Source of the DNA: Populus alba
Lineage: Eukaryota; Streptophyta; Magnoliopsida; Malpighiales; Salicaceae
Assembly (NCBI RefSeq): GCF_005239225.2
Contig: NC_133295.1
Coordinates: forward strand, 11,160,001 to 11,224,000
Length of the DNA stretch: 64,000 nt
Reading direction: 5' to 3'
The position numbers and the translations under genes are program-made. This document shows positions 11,900 through 24,063 of the stretch, in pieces. The notes under the pieces are model-generated. The model saw only the letters and a program-made list of their open reading frames with translations. It was not told where the DNA came from and made no database searches. Within the stretch, counting starts at the first letter, position 1. Every line of letters starts with the position of its first letter.

Positions 11900-13150
11900 G
11901 ATTTTTATTTGTGTGCTATGCTGTGGGATGGGTAAATTGTTTCTATTGAACCCGGGTTAACTTGATTAACCCATAATCCAAGATAACTCTAGAGAGAATA
12001 AAGAGGAAAAAAAAAGCTTCAAACTCCAATAACCTAAAATTAAAAAAATAATAATTTTTTTAATAAAAAACTGATGTTAAATTAGGCTAATATTACCAGT
12101 AATTTTAGTCATGACATCGAGATAACCATATAGAAAACAAAAAACAAATCTTTAACAAAAATTTTAACCATAAAAAAACTAAAAGAAACAAATGATAATC
12201 AAAACAATGAGGACCAAGTCTAGTATAAAAACTAATGAAGGACTTAATAAAAAAACTAATAAGAAAAAGCAATTAAAAGAATGATATCCAAAATTGTATA
12301 AAAAATAAAATAAAATACCGAGAGATAAAATTGAAAGAAAAAAAATTACGAAAAGGATAAAAATGAACCATTAAAAAATTCAGAACTAAATCTAAAAAAA
12401 AAACCAAGAAAATGAAAAAAAAAAAACAAAAATCAAGAAAATGAGTACCATATTTAATATAAAAAAAACAAAATTAAATGGAAAAGAATGAAATGAAAAA
12501 CAAAATCTAAAAATAATAATATAAAAAGAAATAAAAAGAAAGAGAATCATAATTGAATTTTTTTTCTCCATTAATTTTTTTTATCAAAATAATACAATTT
12601 TTACTTTTTATCCGAATAAAAAATCAAGCGATTAGTTAAGAGAAAATTATGTCAACACTCGTTGATTTTTTATTGTGCCATTTTTTTTTTATCAAAATAA
12701 TGTTATTTGTACTTCCTGCACAATAAAAAAATATGAATGGCCCTGGTAACCCCAATTGTTCGACCCAACCATGACCCGGGACATGATAGGGGTCGACTCT
12801 TAAGCCGAATTTTAAAAGCATGATAAAAAATATGCATCAAATATAATATAAAAATTCAATGAAATTAAACTATGAGAGATAAAATTGCCACAAAACAATT
12901 AAACAAGAAAAGAACTCAGAATAAAAGGAATTGGAATAATAAGAATGATGATCAAATTCAACAAAAAAAAAATTAAAATCAAATGATTAGGGATTAAATT
13001 GAAAAATAAAATCCATTCAAAAAAAGATTAAAGGCAAAATAAATAGGAATCAAAAGAACGAGGATCAAATTTAATTAAAAAACATAAAAAAATCAAATTT
13101 CAAGGGATGAAATTAAAAAATAAATACATCAAATTTGATACAATCAAAAG
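11900..13150. repeat. Degenerate short-unit repeat array (block A copy)
   Basis: A/T-rich DNA built from loosely repeating phrases such as 'gaggatcaaatt', 'aaattgaaa' and 'taaaatcaaatgat' every few tens of bases. A paralogous copy lies at 19730-20880, and similar phrases in reverse orientation fill 41900-42430. It is probably noncoding retrotransposon or satellite-like DNA. No ORF with similarity is present. Confidence 0.55.
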
Positions 13151-13600
13151 ATTGAGGATCACTTTATAATTTTGTAAGGCTAACACATCTTTTGAGGTGA
13201 AGGAGAGAGGAAAGAGAGTGGAGGAGAAAAATTATCGTTGGAGCCCCTCCATGTCATGGATGTCGACATGCGCCACCCCACCGTATAGAGGGTGACGCTC
13301 TGTTTTGGATGCCACCTCAGAAGGCTACCAATGGCAACTGGGTGTCTGCATGCATCATTGCGCAGACACCTCACCATTTTGGGCTCGTGCTATGCACCAA
13401 CCAACCATTTTTATTTTTAAATTATAGAAAAAAAAAAACACCCTTGACCTCACAAGATAATTGCAAAAAAACTGAGATTAAAAAACTGAAAGTACCTCCT
13501 GACCTTAAGCAAAAAAAAGTTGACCCCAGGAATTATCCGATAATTATACAATACAAAAATTATGAAAATTCAAAAATGCCTCTCTGATATTAGCTATGTC
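13150..13600. other. Segment present in block A but not in block B
   Basis: This GC-richer stretch interrupts the otherwise colinear match between block A and block B: block B passes from its repeat array near 20860 to other sequence. Its short open frames show no family likeness. It is either an insertion in A or a deletion in B. Confidence 0.4.
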
Positions 13601-14655
13601 ATTTGTTTTTTCAAGGGCATGAGAGTAATTAGAATATTTAAAATAATTTGCTCATTTAAAATAAATTAAATTAAAATATTAGTTTTTTTTATTTTCTAAT
13701 ATATATATATATATTTAATTTATTTTTCTCATTTATTTTTCCATATAGTTTTGGAAGATCATTAATTCATATTTTTTAATTTCTTAATTGATCCTAGTTT
13801 TTAACATTACAATTAGTGTTTGCTTAAAAACAATTATCTTCATGAAAAAAAAATATATGTGTGAATAAGAAAATTTTTTTTTTTATTAAAAACATACAAT
13901 TTTTACTTTTTATTTCAAATTGTTATAGTTTTTCCAAACGTTTTTTTATTTAATTAACTATGATGCTAATAAAAAACAATTTTTATTGTTAAAAAAAATT
14001 ACATGAATAAAAATGGATAATTTTAATGAAAAGAATACGTATATCCATAATAATTTTGTTCATTGTTTTTGTTGAAAATATTTTTTTTATGATAGTTTAA
14101 TTAAATAAAAAATTAATTTCAAAAATTAATGTTGTTAAACTCAGTCATGGCTATAATCAAGGTTTTGAGGGAACCTGATTTGATTTAAGTTAATCAAAAA
14201 CATCTTTATTTTCAATATTTTTTTAATAAAAAACATTAAATTGACATCACTTAAAATTTACCCGAAGTCAAACTAACTTAACCTACCCAACCCGTGATCT
14301 AAATTATAATTCTCATTGAGTTTAATATCCTTGTATCAATATTGTTTAATAAAATAAATTAAATCCACATCATTTTTTTTTTTTTTAGAAGAAAATCAAA
14401 CCCCTCCTACATGGTTTACTATGAAAACCAGCTTTGATTTATTAGAGGCCGGGTCGATGGATCCCATGTTTACCCGCTAATCTTTACTAAGTTCAGTAAT
14501 ATCAATGAAAAATTCCTCGAAGAAGTGCGCCCACAGCTGACTAGTCTAACCTGCTCACGTTCCAAACGAATAAATGGTGTTTGAGAGCAAGTAGCACATC
14601 CACTCTACCAAGGATAGAGATTTGTTTCTTGCAAAACTTCAGTCATATCACTTCC

Positions 14656-14661
14656 TATAAA
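14656..14661 (+). promoter_or_regulatory. TATA box of P450 copy A
   Basis: TATAAA about 75 bases upstream of the ATG, inside a segment (cttcctataaaggggtttgt) conserved in copy C and altered in copy B. Confidence 0.7.
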
Positions 14662-14734
14662 GGGGTTTGTCTCTGTTTAATTTGTGGTATCAACACTACA
14701 AGCCACTTGAATTGTTAAGAGAAAAGATCCATCA

Positions 14735-16395
14735 ATGGCTTTACTACAATGGCTGAAAGAATGCTCCAAACCTACCTTGTTCGTTGTAACTATTTTTCTA
14801 GTAGTAGTGCTCAAGTTTCTCATGAAGGAGAAGCTGAGAAAGAGGAAGCTCAATCTCCCACCAAGCCCTGCAAAATTGCCAATCATTGGTAACCTTCACC
14901 AGCTTGGTAATATGCCTCACATCTCTCTCCGAGGGCTTGCCAAGAAGTACGGTCCCATCATTTTCTTACAGCTTGGGGAGATCCCAACTGTAGTGATTTC
15001 ATCAGCTGGATTGGCAAAAGAAGTCCTGAAAACTCATGATCTTGTACTCTCCAGCCGTCCGCAGCTCTTTTCTGCCAAACACTTGTTCTATGGTTGCACT
15101 GATATTGCTTTTGCTCCTTACGGTGCTTACTGGAGGAATGTGAGAAAAATTTGCATACTTGAGCTGCTCAGTGCCAAGCGTGTCCATTGGTACAGCTTTG
15201 TTAGAGAAGAAGAAGTTGCTCGCTTGATTCGTCGGATTGCGGAATCTTCTCCTGGCATCACCAATCTAAGCTCGATGATTGCACTATATGCCAATGATGT
15301 TCTTTGTCGGGTTGCGCTGGGAAGGGATTTCTCTGGAGGAGGAGAGTATGATCGGCACGGGTTCCAAAAGATGCTTGACAATTTTCAAGCATTGCTTGGA
15401 GGATTCAGTCTTGGAGACTATTTTCCTTCGATGGAGTTTGTGCACAGTCTAACTGGAATGAAATCAAAACTCCAGTACACCTTCAGACAGTTTGATCAGT
15501 TCTTCGATGAGGTGATAGCTGAGCACTGCAGTTCTAAGGGAAAACAAGAGGAGAAGAAGGACCTTGTTGACGTTCTACTTGATATTCAGAAGGATGGATC
15601 TTCTGAAATTCCTCTCACCATGGACAACATTAAAGCTGTCATCTTGGTCAGTGAAGATTTTATTGGTCTAGTTATACCTTCAAGGCTTCAACTTCAGTGT
15701 TCCAAGCATCAAATTACTTGTAGCTGAGTTCATTTGCACATACTTTACAGCTAAAGGGTATACTTATTGTTCTATTGTTGCAGGACATGTTTGCTGCGGG
15801 AACAGATACCACCTTCATAACCCTTGATTGGGCAATGACAGAGCTTATCATGAATCCTCATGTCATGGAGAAAGCACAAGCTGAAGTACGAAGTGTTGTC
15901 GGAGACAGAAGAGTGGTGCAAGAGAGTGATCTGCCCCGGCTGAACTACATGAAAGCTGTTATCAAAGAGATCTTCCGGTTACATCCTGCCGCTCCAGTTT
16001 TGGTCCCAAGAGAAGCTTTAGAAGATGTTGCAATTGATGGCTACAACATTCCAGCTAAAACTCGGATTTATGTCAATGTCTGGGGAATGGGGAGGGATCC
16101 AGAACTGTGGGAAAATCCTGAAACTTTCGAACCAGAAAGATTTAAGGGCAGCGGTATAGATTTCAAGGGGCAAGATTTTGAGCTGATACCATTTGGAGCA
16201 GGTAGAAGAAGCTGCCCAGCCATCACATTTGGAGTCGCAACCGTTGAAATTGCTTTGGCTCAACTCCTCCACAGCTTTGATTGGAAGCTTCCTCCTGGTC
16301 TCGAAGCAAAGGATATAGACAATACAGAAGCTTTTGGCATCTCAATGCACAGGACAGTTCCCCTGCAAGTCATTGCAAAACCACACTTCGATTGA
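14735..16395 (+). CDS. Cytochrome P450, CYP71 family, copy A (2 exons, 507 aa)
   Basis: Microsomal heme-thiolate monooxygenase; CYP71 members hydroxylate specialised metabolites, and the substrate here is unknown. Exon 1 14735-15646 and exon 2 15784-16395 flank a 137-bp phase-0 GT-AG intron just before the I-helix, the usual CYP71 position. Visible features: N-terminal membrane anchor (residues ~10-30), basic stretch, proline hinge PPSPAKLPIIGNLHQLG, I-helix AAGTDTTF, K-helix KEIFRLHP (ExxR), FEPERF, heme loop PFGAGRRSCPA with the cysteine ligand. Length is normal. The glycine usually two residues after the cysteine is Ala. A TATA box lies ~75 bp upstream and a polyadenylation-like aataaa ~60 bp past the stop. 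Very close to copy C, and to copy B up to its break. The subfamily (perhaps CYP71AP-like) cannot be settled by eye. Confidence 0.93.
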
Positions 16396-16572
16396 CCCAA
16401 GAAGTGTCAGGATTTAATTAGTCTGTCTACTAGAATCTGTAATTTTCTTTCCGAATAAAAGTTACTACTTGTGGTTTGCTTGTAAAAAGAAAGCAGAACT
16501 TCGGCGCGACTTAACTCCTGCCTTAGTCCTTGCTGCTGGAACTTGGACACTAGAATCAGTTATAAGTTGTGT
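16396..16572 (+). other. 3' UTR / conserved downstream segment of P450 copy A
   Basis: Almost identical to 40157-40332 after copy C, including gaataaaagttactacttg. The match stops at about 16572 / 40332 (after ataagttgt), marking the downstream edge of the duplicated block. Copy B lacks this segment. Confidence 0.7.
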
Positions 16573-17180
16573 CACCTTTGAGCTTCAATCAATCATAATA
16601 CTGCAAGGACAAAATGTTTGTCTCTGAGAACTGCTCATTTCCTCTTGTCAGATAAATAAATAAGAAAGAAAAACCATTTTCCTTCATCAAATGCATTCTT
16701 TGGCTCAACAAATGGGATAAAGACAAAGGGGTTCATACCAAACGAATGTCTACGATGCAGCAAGTAGATGCCTGATCTGCTTTGCCTTGGAACCAGATAG
16801 ACTTGACATTTTAAAAAAGAAAGGAAGCACCATCCATGACATTGAGCACTGTTTTTGGATAGTGGTTATAGAGACACATAATTCAGAGCATATACATCAT
16901 CTTACAAGGAAGAAACCCATGCCTAGATACAACAGGATTGGACATTAAAGGCATGATATGGAGGTATGTGCTTGGGCATTCTAAACTACTCTTGGTTTAA
17001 AAAATGGGATACCATTCAATCTCATATGTCACTAAGAACGCAAAAAACATGCTCTCTGGTGAATCAATCAACTGCATTCAAGCTCAACTCAATGTGATCT
17101 TATATCCTGATAAACAAGGCATCTGCAACAAGAAATACTCCAACCTGTGCTGGAAACAAAGACATTAATATCCTATTAAT
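16573..17180. other. Intergenic, no gene recognised
   Basis: Moderately AT-rich unique-looking DNA after the edge of block A. No coding frame with family resemblance is visible. Confidence 0.4.
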
Positions 17181-17185
17181 CTAAA

Positions 17186-17275
17186 AACTCCAATCCTGTA
17201 ATAGCATTGAAGGGCTTGAACTCACGATCATTTAAAAGTAAATTCAAAATCTAATTAGTCCAGTTATTTCTTAAG
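17186..17275 (-). mobile_element. tRNA-like SINE head fragment
   Basis: On the minus strand it shows an A-box-like element (aactggactaattag), a spacer like that of the other SINE heads, and a B-box-like gtgagttcaagccc. Only the head is present. The same sequence recurs at 35951-36022, where it directly adjoins a full SINE. Confidence 0.5.
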
Positions 17276-18480
17276 ATTAACTGTTTTTTTTTATGCATAT
17301 AGGGATAATAAAGATGTGAAACTATTTATTTGTTTATGATTGTGTTTTTAGTTTCTAAGATGTTATTCTCTTTATCAGGTTGTGTGATGTAAGATTAATT
17401 AGCGACAAAGCTTCATATTTGTTATTTATGACTGCTTTGCGCTAACCATCATATATGTCTTTGATGCCTTTTTTTAACTTGTATAAATATACAAATGAGG
17501 AATAATTAATCTACAAAAATCATCAACTTCTTACACATCTGTATTTCTATTGTGTTTTTTTAAAAAACAGTGTTGTTGACCATTTTTATTTGTATAAGTG
17601 TTAAATAATTAATCCACAAAACTCGTCAACTTTTTATCCACAAAATACTAGATGTTTTTTTTAGAGTATGTTTAGTAGTGTGATTGCTTTTAAAGTGTTT
17701 TTTCAATCTTAAATATATTAAAATAATATTTTTTTTTATTTTTAAAAAATTATTTTTGATATCAACGTATAAAAATGATATAAAAACAAAAAATAATATT
17801 AATTTGAAATAAAAAAAAATAATTTTTTTTAAAATAGTTTTAAAACGTAAAAATAAACAGGATCTTAAAACTACATGTTATCACCATTTTCTGTGTATGT
17901 ATACATGTGTAAACAATGTTTTTTAACACAGTAAAAGCTGCATCTGTGAAATTTTTTTTCTCATCAATTTTGCTTTAAACTCTCCAGGTAGTTAAGTTGA
18001 TGAAATCTTTTTGATGAATGAACGATAATATTTACTTAGTGCCATAAATTTTGTGGGGTGTTATATATATAAAGACAAAAAAAAAATTGTATACACCATG
18101 ATTTTGTTAATTGTGAAATCGTGTGTTGTGATATCATTTATTTTAACTGTCATTATTTGCAGATATATACTTTTGTGTCTGTAAATATTTTTTATATATT
18201 TTTGTGTTTAATTGTGAATAGCGCCGGTCAAGGTGATCCTGTATGTATAGATTTAAATTGCATGAACAACACCTTTCCGTTCCTGAAAAATAAAATGCAT
18301 TTAAAACCTAATTTTTTAAAATAAATCATGAATGACTCAAAATATTATAGCATAAGAATAAATTTTGAAAAAAATAAATAATTGTAATATTTCGTATGAA
18401 AGAATACTTTAAGAATATATTTTTTTTAAAACAACTAACTCAGATTGAATCTCAAAACATTTTCAATTTGGGAAGTTTTA
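17276..18480. repeat. Segment shared by the upstream regions of P450 copies B and C
   Basis: Colinear with about 36020-37125, including a MITE and a distinctive stretch around 18220-18310 (gtcaaggtgatcctgtatg). The matching place upstream of copy A (near 10660) lacks it. No credible gene: the short ORFs are not conserved. Confidence 0.65.
17664..17864. mobile_element. Tourist-like MITE, ~200 bp, TSD TTA
   Basis: Flanked by TTA on both sides. Left end gagtatgtttag and right end (reversed) gatcctgttta give an imperfect terminal inverted repeat. The interior has no coding capacity. The same element sits at the same relative place at 36410-36616, so it predates the B/C duplication. Confidence 0.7.
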
Positions 18481-19294
18481 ATTCCCTGAAATGACGAATT
18501 CTTTATCTTCCCGAACATTTTCCAACCACAAATCACATTTCCCGAGCCTCTGCAGCGTCCACCAAAAGAAGAAGTTAGTGTTCACAAGGGGATGAATAAA
18601 GCCTTGAGAAGAGTGGCAATGCAACTCTCCTTGACGCCATTGTTGAGCGTTCCAAGAATATTTCTCCATGAGATTATGACCTTTCCTGAAAGCTTTTTAC
18701 TATTTTATTATATACCAAGTCAATGAGATATTGATGAAGTGAGAAATGAGTGATGTTCAGTGTTTTGGAAGTCATTATTCTGCACCTTATATTTCTAGAG
18801 ACGGGGTAAAAACAAGAAGAAAGGTTGTAAAATTTTCCAACGACATGTCATTTTCCTTAGAATATCACCTTAAGATGATTGCACCAAACGTCACATGAGT
18901 GAAATGCAAGATTCCCAGAGGCTGTGTATCCCCAGTCGTTCGCTGATTTGAACACTGACGTGCATGTATTGGAAAACGAAGCTACGAGACAAATTTCTAC
19001 CTTCAATTTCCATCACCTTATAGACTTTTTGAAGCTGTCAATGACGTTTCTAGTCTGTTCCTTGCATTATCACCGGTGAGATTAATAATAATAGTAAAGA
19101 ATTTTAAAAGTTCACAATAAATTGGACCATTTAATTAATTATAAGATTCAATATTCAGATTATGATCGAATGAATAAAAAAAATTAATTTTCAATTGTTG
19201 ATATTCAACATTTTATCTTTTGAAGGATGTGGAAGTTGTCAAGTAAAGATAGGAACAGAATGTGTAAAGGAAGCAACGAGCACATCTGGAGACT

Positions 19295-19495
19295 GAAATA
19301 TGAAATTGTTTTTTAAAGTATTTTTTATATGAAAATATATTAAAATAGTATTTTTTATTATTATTTTTAAAAAATTATTTTTAGCATTAATGCATTAAAA
19401 TGATTTAAAATATAAAAAAATATTAATTTAAGATAAAAATATAAAAAAAAATTAATTTTATTAAAAAAATTTAAAATACAAAACTAAACAGTACT
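19295..19495. repeat. MITE-like element
   Basis: Starts near aaatatgaaattgttttttaa and ends near aaaactaaacagtacta, with the family's A/T-rich interior. The right end reversed (tactgtttagttt) is similar to other family members. Confidence 0.45.
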
Positions 19496-19729
19496 AATAT
19501 ATATATATATATATAAAAGATAAAGACAATGATGGCCATCACAGAGATGGCTAATAGGGCCTCCTCTGCGAAAAAGATCTGAATCAGTGTAGCTATATTT
19601 AGATGGTTACAACTTACAAGAGAACCTAAATCATGATGATATTTAACATATGCACAGGCTGACAATTATTTATTTATTTGATTTTTTTTGTGTGCCAGTA
19701 GAATGGATAAATTTTTTCTAACAAAAAAT

Positions 19730-20880
19730 TTATTTAAATGATGATAATATAAAAAACCTAAGTTAACTTGATTAATTCATAATTTATAATAAACTAAAAA
19801 GGAAGGAAAAAAAAAAAAACTCAAGCTCCAATAGTTTAAAGTCAAAAGATGAAATAAAAAAATTAAAATAAAAAATCAAAATGAAATCAGGCTAATCTTT
19901 AAAACTTGTAAAAAAAAACCAAAATTAAATCATGAGACCGAGATGACCATATAAAAGATAAAAAACAATCTCAAAAAAAAAATAATCTTAATCATTAATT
20001 TTTTTTAAAAAATAGCAATCATAACAATGAAGATTAAATCTAGTATAAAAACTAGTAAAGAACTTAATCGGAAAAAAAATTGATAAAAAAAAGAGTAATT
20101 AAACCAAAATTTTATATATGTAAAAAATCAAATACCGAGAGACAAAATTGAATGAAAAAACAAATTAAAAAAAACATAAAAAAATGAGCAATTAAAAAAA
20201 ATAAGAACTAAATCTAAAAAAAATGAAATAAAAAAACAAGAAAATGATTAAAAAAAAATCATGAGAATGAGTATCATATTTAATATAAAAACAAAACAAA
20301 ATCAAAAGAAAATGATGAAACTTTAAAAAAAAAAACAATCTAAACAAAAAATCAATAAAAAAGGATCATAATTCGAATGATTTTCTGCATTATTTTTTTA
20401 TCAAAATAATACAATTTTTACTTTTTAGCTAAAAAAAAAAATCAAACGATTAGTTAGGGGAAAACCATGTCAACACTTGTTGATTTTGTTTTGCTATTTT
20501 TTTTTTATCAAAATAATGTCATTTTTACTTCCCGCATAATAAAAAATCTTATTGATCCTGGTAAACCTAGTTATTCAACCCAACCCGTTACCCGGGACAT
20601 GACGGTGTAGACTCCCGAGCCGAGTTTTAAATGCATAATAAAAAATAAGCACCAAATATAATATGAAAATTCAATGAAATTAAACAATGAGATATAAAAT
20701 TGCCACAAAATAATCAAACAAGAAGTTAAATCAAAATAAAAGAAATTACAAACATAAAAATAAAGATCAAATTGAAGAAAAAATAAATTAAAATCAAATG
20801 ATTAAGGATTAAATCAAAAAATAAAATTCAATCAGAAAAGATTAAAAGTAAAATAAATAGAAAGATTAAGAATTTCAAAC
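19730..20880. repeat. Degenerate short-unit repeat array (block B copy)
   Basis: Paralogue of the array at 11900-13150, with the same order of phrases (for example accatgtcaacacttgttga near 20465 matches 12645). No gene is visible. Confidence 0.55.
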
Positions 20881-22332
20881 AATGCTAGCAATTGAAAAAC
20901 AAGTTTTTGTTAGAACAAACAAGATATGCATTAATAAGAAAATGAACTTAATTACATTTTTCCTACTCTTTTCTATTTCTATGGTTACATTTTTTTTACA
21001 AACCTTCATTTTAATTGCTGATGCCTTTTATTCAAAAAACATACTAAAATAAAAAAAATATATTTTTGTTTTTAAAAAAAATTAAGATTTTTCACAATAA
21101 TATTATCAATTGCTTTATAAATAACTATGTATTGGTTGTATATGTAGAATATTTAAAATAATATGTTAATTAATAATAAATTAAAACAAAATATTAGTTT
21201 TTTTATTTTCTAATTATATATTTGTTATATATATATTATTTATTTTTTCCATATAGTTTTGGAAGATCATCAATTCATATTTTTTTTAATTTATTAATTG
21301 ATGCTAGTTTTCACGATTACAATTAGTGCTTGCTTTAAAACAATTCTCTTCATTAAAAAAAAACATGTTTTTTGTCAAAAGTGAAAAACAAATATGTGTG
21401 AATAAGAAAATGTATTTTTTTTTTATTAAAAACATACTTTTTTTAACTTTTCCTTTCACATTTTTATAGTTTTTCCAAATTGTTTTTTAGTTGTTGTTTT
21501 TTATTTAATTATCTATAATGCTAATAAAAAAACAATTTTTGTTGTTAAAAAAAATTACATGAATAAAAAAATTAGTCATTATCATGATTAAAGTCACATG
21601 TTAAGCCGGTTCATCTAAGTAAATTCAAAGCATTATTATTTTAATATAATTTTTTATAAAAAATCATTAAATTAGAATCATTTTAAATTGACCTGATTAA
21701 ACTAGTTTAATATTGTTATCCAACCCTTATCATTGAGTTCAATAATTTTATTTTAATATTGTTGGATAAAAAAATTAAATCAATATCAATTCTATTTTTT
21801 TTTAGAAAAAGAATCAAACCCTTCCTACATGGTTTATTTTGAAAGCCAGCTTGATTTAGAGTCCGGGTCGATAGATCTATGTTTACCCGGTAATTTTTTA
21901 CTAAGTTGAGTAATATTAAAGAAAAAATTCCTCGCTGTAGTCCTCCCGCAACTGACTAGTCTACCCTGTTCATGTTCCAAACTAATAAATGGTCTTTGAG
22001 AGAAGGTAACACATCCACTCTACCAAGGATAGGGCTTTGTTTCTCGCAACACCATTATCTAAAATTTATATAAAAAAACTAACATACAATTTATATTATT
22101 TTTTAATATATTTTTTTAATTAAAAATCTTTTTGAACTTAAAATTTACATAAATTCATTACTATCTTATATTTAATTTTTATCAAATAAATAAAAATAAT
22201 AAAATTTAAACTCGTGACAGCTTAATCATCAATATTATAATATTATGTCAAAGAACCATCTTAACCCAATAACTTAAACTATTAAATAAAAATTTAAAAT
22301 ATAATTTATATTATTTTATAACAAATTTAAAT

Positions 22333-22562
22333 TATATCACTTCCTAATACAGGGCTTGTCTCTATTTAGGCTGTGGTATCATCACTACAAACCACTAAAA
22401 AAGCAGGTAGTCCGTACACTCCACCAAGGATAAGGATTTGTTTCTTGCAAAAACTAGTACCTAAATTTCAGTCGTATCACTTCCTATGAAGGGGTTTGTC
22501 TCTGTTTAGCTTGTGGTATCAACACTAACCCACTCAAACCACTTCAATTGTCAAGGGAAAAG
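22333..22562 (+). promoter_or_regulatory. Duplicated and altered core promoter of P450 copy B
   Basis: The promoter-to-5'UTR segment occurs twice in tandem: about 22333-22393 (cttcctaatacagggcttgt) and about 22477-22545 (cttcctatgaaggggtttgt). In both units the TATAAA of copies A and C is changed, to TAATAC and TATGAA respectively. Only one unit is present upstream of A and of C. Confidence 0.65.
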
Positions 22563-22570
22563 ATCCATCA

Positions 22571-24063
22571 ATGGCTTTACTACAATGGCTGAAAGAATGC
22601 TCCAAACCTACCTTGTTCGTTGTAACTATTTTTCTAGCAGCAGTGCTCAAGTTTCTCATGAAGGAGAAGCTGAGAAAGAGGAAGCTCAATCTCCCACCAA
22701 GCCCTGCAAAATTGCCAATCATTGGTAACCTTCACCAGCTTGGTAATATGCCTCACATCTCTCTCCAAGGGCTTGCCAAGAAGTATGGTCCCATCATTTT
22801 CTTACAGCTTGGGGAGATCCCAACTGTAGTGATTTCATCAGCTGGATTGGCAAAAGAAGTCCTGAAAACACATGATCTTGTACTCTTTAGCCGTCCGCAG
22901 CTCTTTTCGGCCAAACACTTGTTCTATGGTTGCACTGATATTGCTTTTGCTCCTTACGGTGCTTACTGGAGGAATGTAAGGAAAATTTGCATACTTGAGC
23001 TGCTCAGTGCCAAGCGTGTCCATTGGTACAGCTTTGTTAGAGAAGAAGAACTTGCTCGCTTGATTCGTCGGATTGCGGAATCTTCTCCTCGCATCACCAA
23101 TCTAAGCTCGATGATTGCACTATATGCCAATGATGTTCATTGTCGGGTTGCGCTGGGAAGGGATTTCTCTGGAGGAGGAGAGTATGATCGTCACGGGTTC
23201 CAAAAGATGCTTGACGATTATCAAGCACTGCTTGGAGGATTCAGTCTTGGTGACTATTTTCCTTCGATGGAGTTTGTGCACAGTCTAACTGGAATGAAAT
23301 CGAAGCTCCAGTACACCTTCAGACGCTTTGATCAGTTCTTCGATGAGGTGATAGCTGAGCACCGCAGTTCTAAGGGAAAACAAGAGGAGAAGAAGGACCT
23401 TGTGGACGTTCTACTTGAGATTCAGAAGGATGGATCTTCTGAAATTCCTCTCACCATGGATAACATTAAAGCTGTCATCTTGGTCAGTGAAGATTTTATT
23501 GGTCTAGTTATACCTTCAAGGCTTCAACTTCAGTGTTCCAAGCATCAAATTACTTGTAGATGAGTTCCTTTGCACATACTTTACAGCTAAAGGATATAAT
23601 TATTGTTCTATTGTTGCAGGACATGTTTGCTGCGGGAACAGATACCACCTTCATAACCCTTGATTGGGCAATGACAGAGCTTATCATGAATCCTCATGTC
23701 ATGGAGAAAGCACAAGCTGAAGTACGAAGTGTTGTCGGAGACAGAAGAGTGGTGCAAGAGAGTGATCTGCCCCGGCTGAACTACATGAAAGCTGTTATCA
23801 AAGAGATCTTCCGGTTACATCCTGCCTCTCCAGTTTTAGTCCCAAGAGAAGCTTTAGAAGATGTTGTAATTGATGGCTACAACATTCCAGCTAAAACTCG
23901 GATTTATGTCAATGTCTGGGGAATGGGGAGGGATCCAGAACTGTGGGAAAATCCTGAAACTTTCGAACCAGAAAGATTTATGGGCAGCGGTATAGATTTC
24001 AAGGGGCAAGATTTTGAGCTGATACCATTTGGAGCAGGCAGAAGAATCTGCATTCACCAATAA
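22571..24063 (+). pseudogene. Cytochrome P450, CYP71 family, copy B, 3'-truncated (451 aa frame)
   Basis: Exon 1 22571-23482 and exon 2 23620-24063 with a 137-bp intron, matching copies A and C until the heme loop. The frame then reads PFGAGRRIC followed by IHQ and a stop. The ~56 residues after the cysteine (L-helix and the C-terminal beta region) are missing, and the copies' conserved 3' UTR is absent. The DNA after the break carries a small repeat (tctgcattcaccaat) in several copies. Upstream of the break the coding frame is intact with only scattered substitutions, so the truncation is recent or the body has been kept similar by conversion. P450s lacking this part are expected not to fold with heme; I infer a non-functional gene. 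Confidence 0.85.

Larger units (their letters stand above)
10260..14650. repeat. Upstream part of P450 duplication block A
   Basis: Noncoding DNA upstream of P450 copy A. Segments recur upstream of the other copies. The 10670-11100 stretch (ggcaatgcaactctccttga, then gacgccattgttg) recurs at 18610-19040 and 37135-37740. The 11570-14640 stretch largely recurs at 19080-22050, offset about 7.8 kb. The 10290-10380 stretch recurs at 35030-35110. These colinear matches show that the P450 genes were copied with several kilobases of upstream DNA. Confidence 0.75.
18500..22330. repeat. Upstream part of P450 duplication block B
   Basis: Noncoding. 18610-19040 matches 10670-11100 and 37135-37740. 19080-22050 largely matches block A 11570-14640, including the degenerate array (19730-20880) and the stretch just before the promoter (accaaggatagggctttgt). 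About 280 bases (22050-22330) after that stretch have no counterpart in A. Confidence 0.65.

Noticed and set aside
15647..15727. Read-through of the P450 intron giving a 330-aa product
   Set aside because: The frame simply continues into the intron and stops. The intron has good GT-AG ends and the next exon begins exactly at the I-helix.
17186..17275. Possible tRNA gene (A and B boxes on the minus strand)
   Set aside because: The boxes are degenerate, the anticodon arm and acceptor pairing are not recognisable, and a related sequence forms the head of a SINE at 35779-35950.
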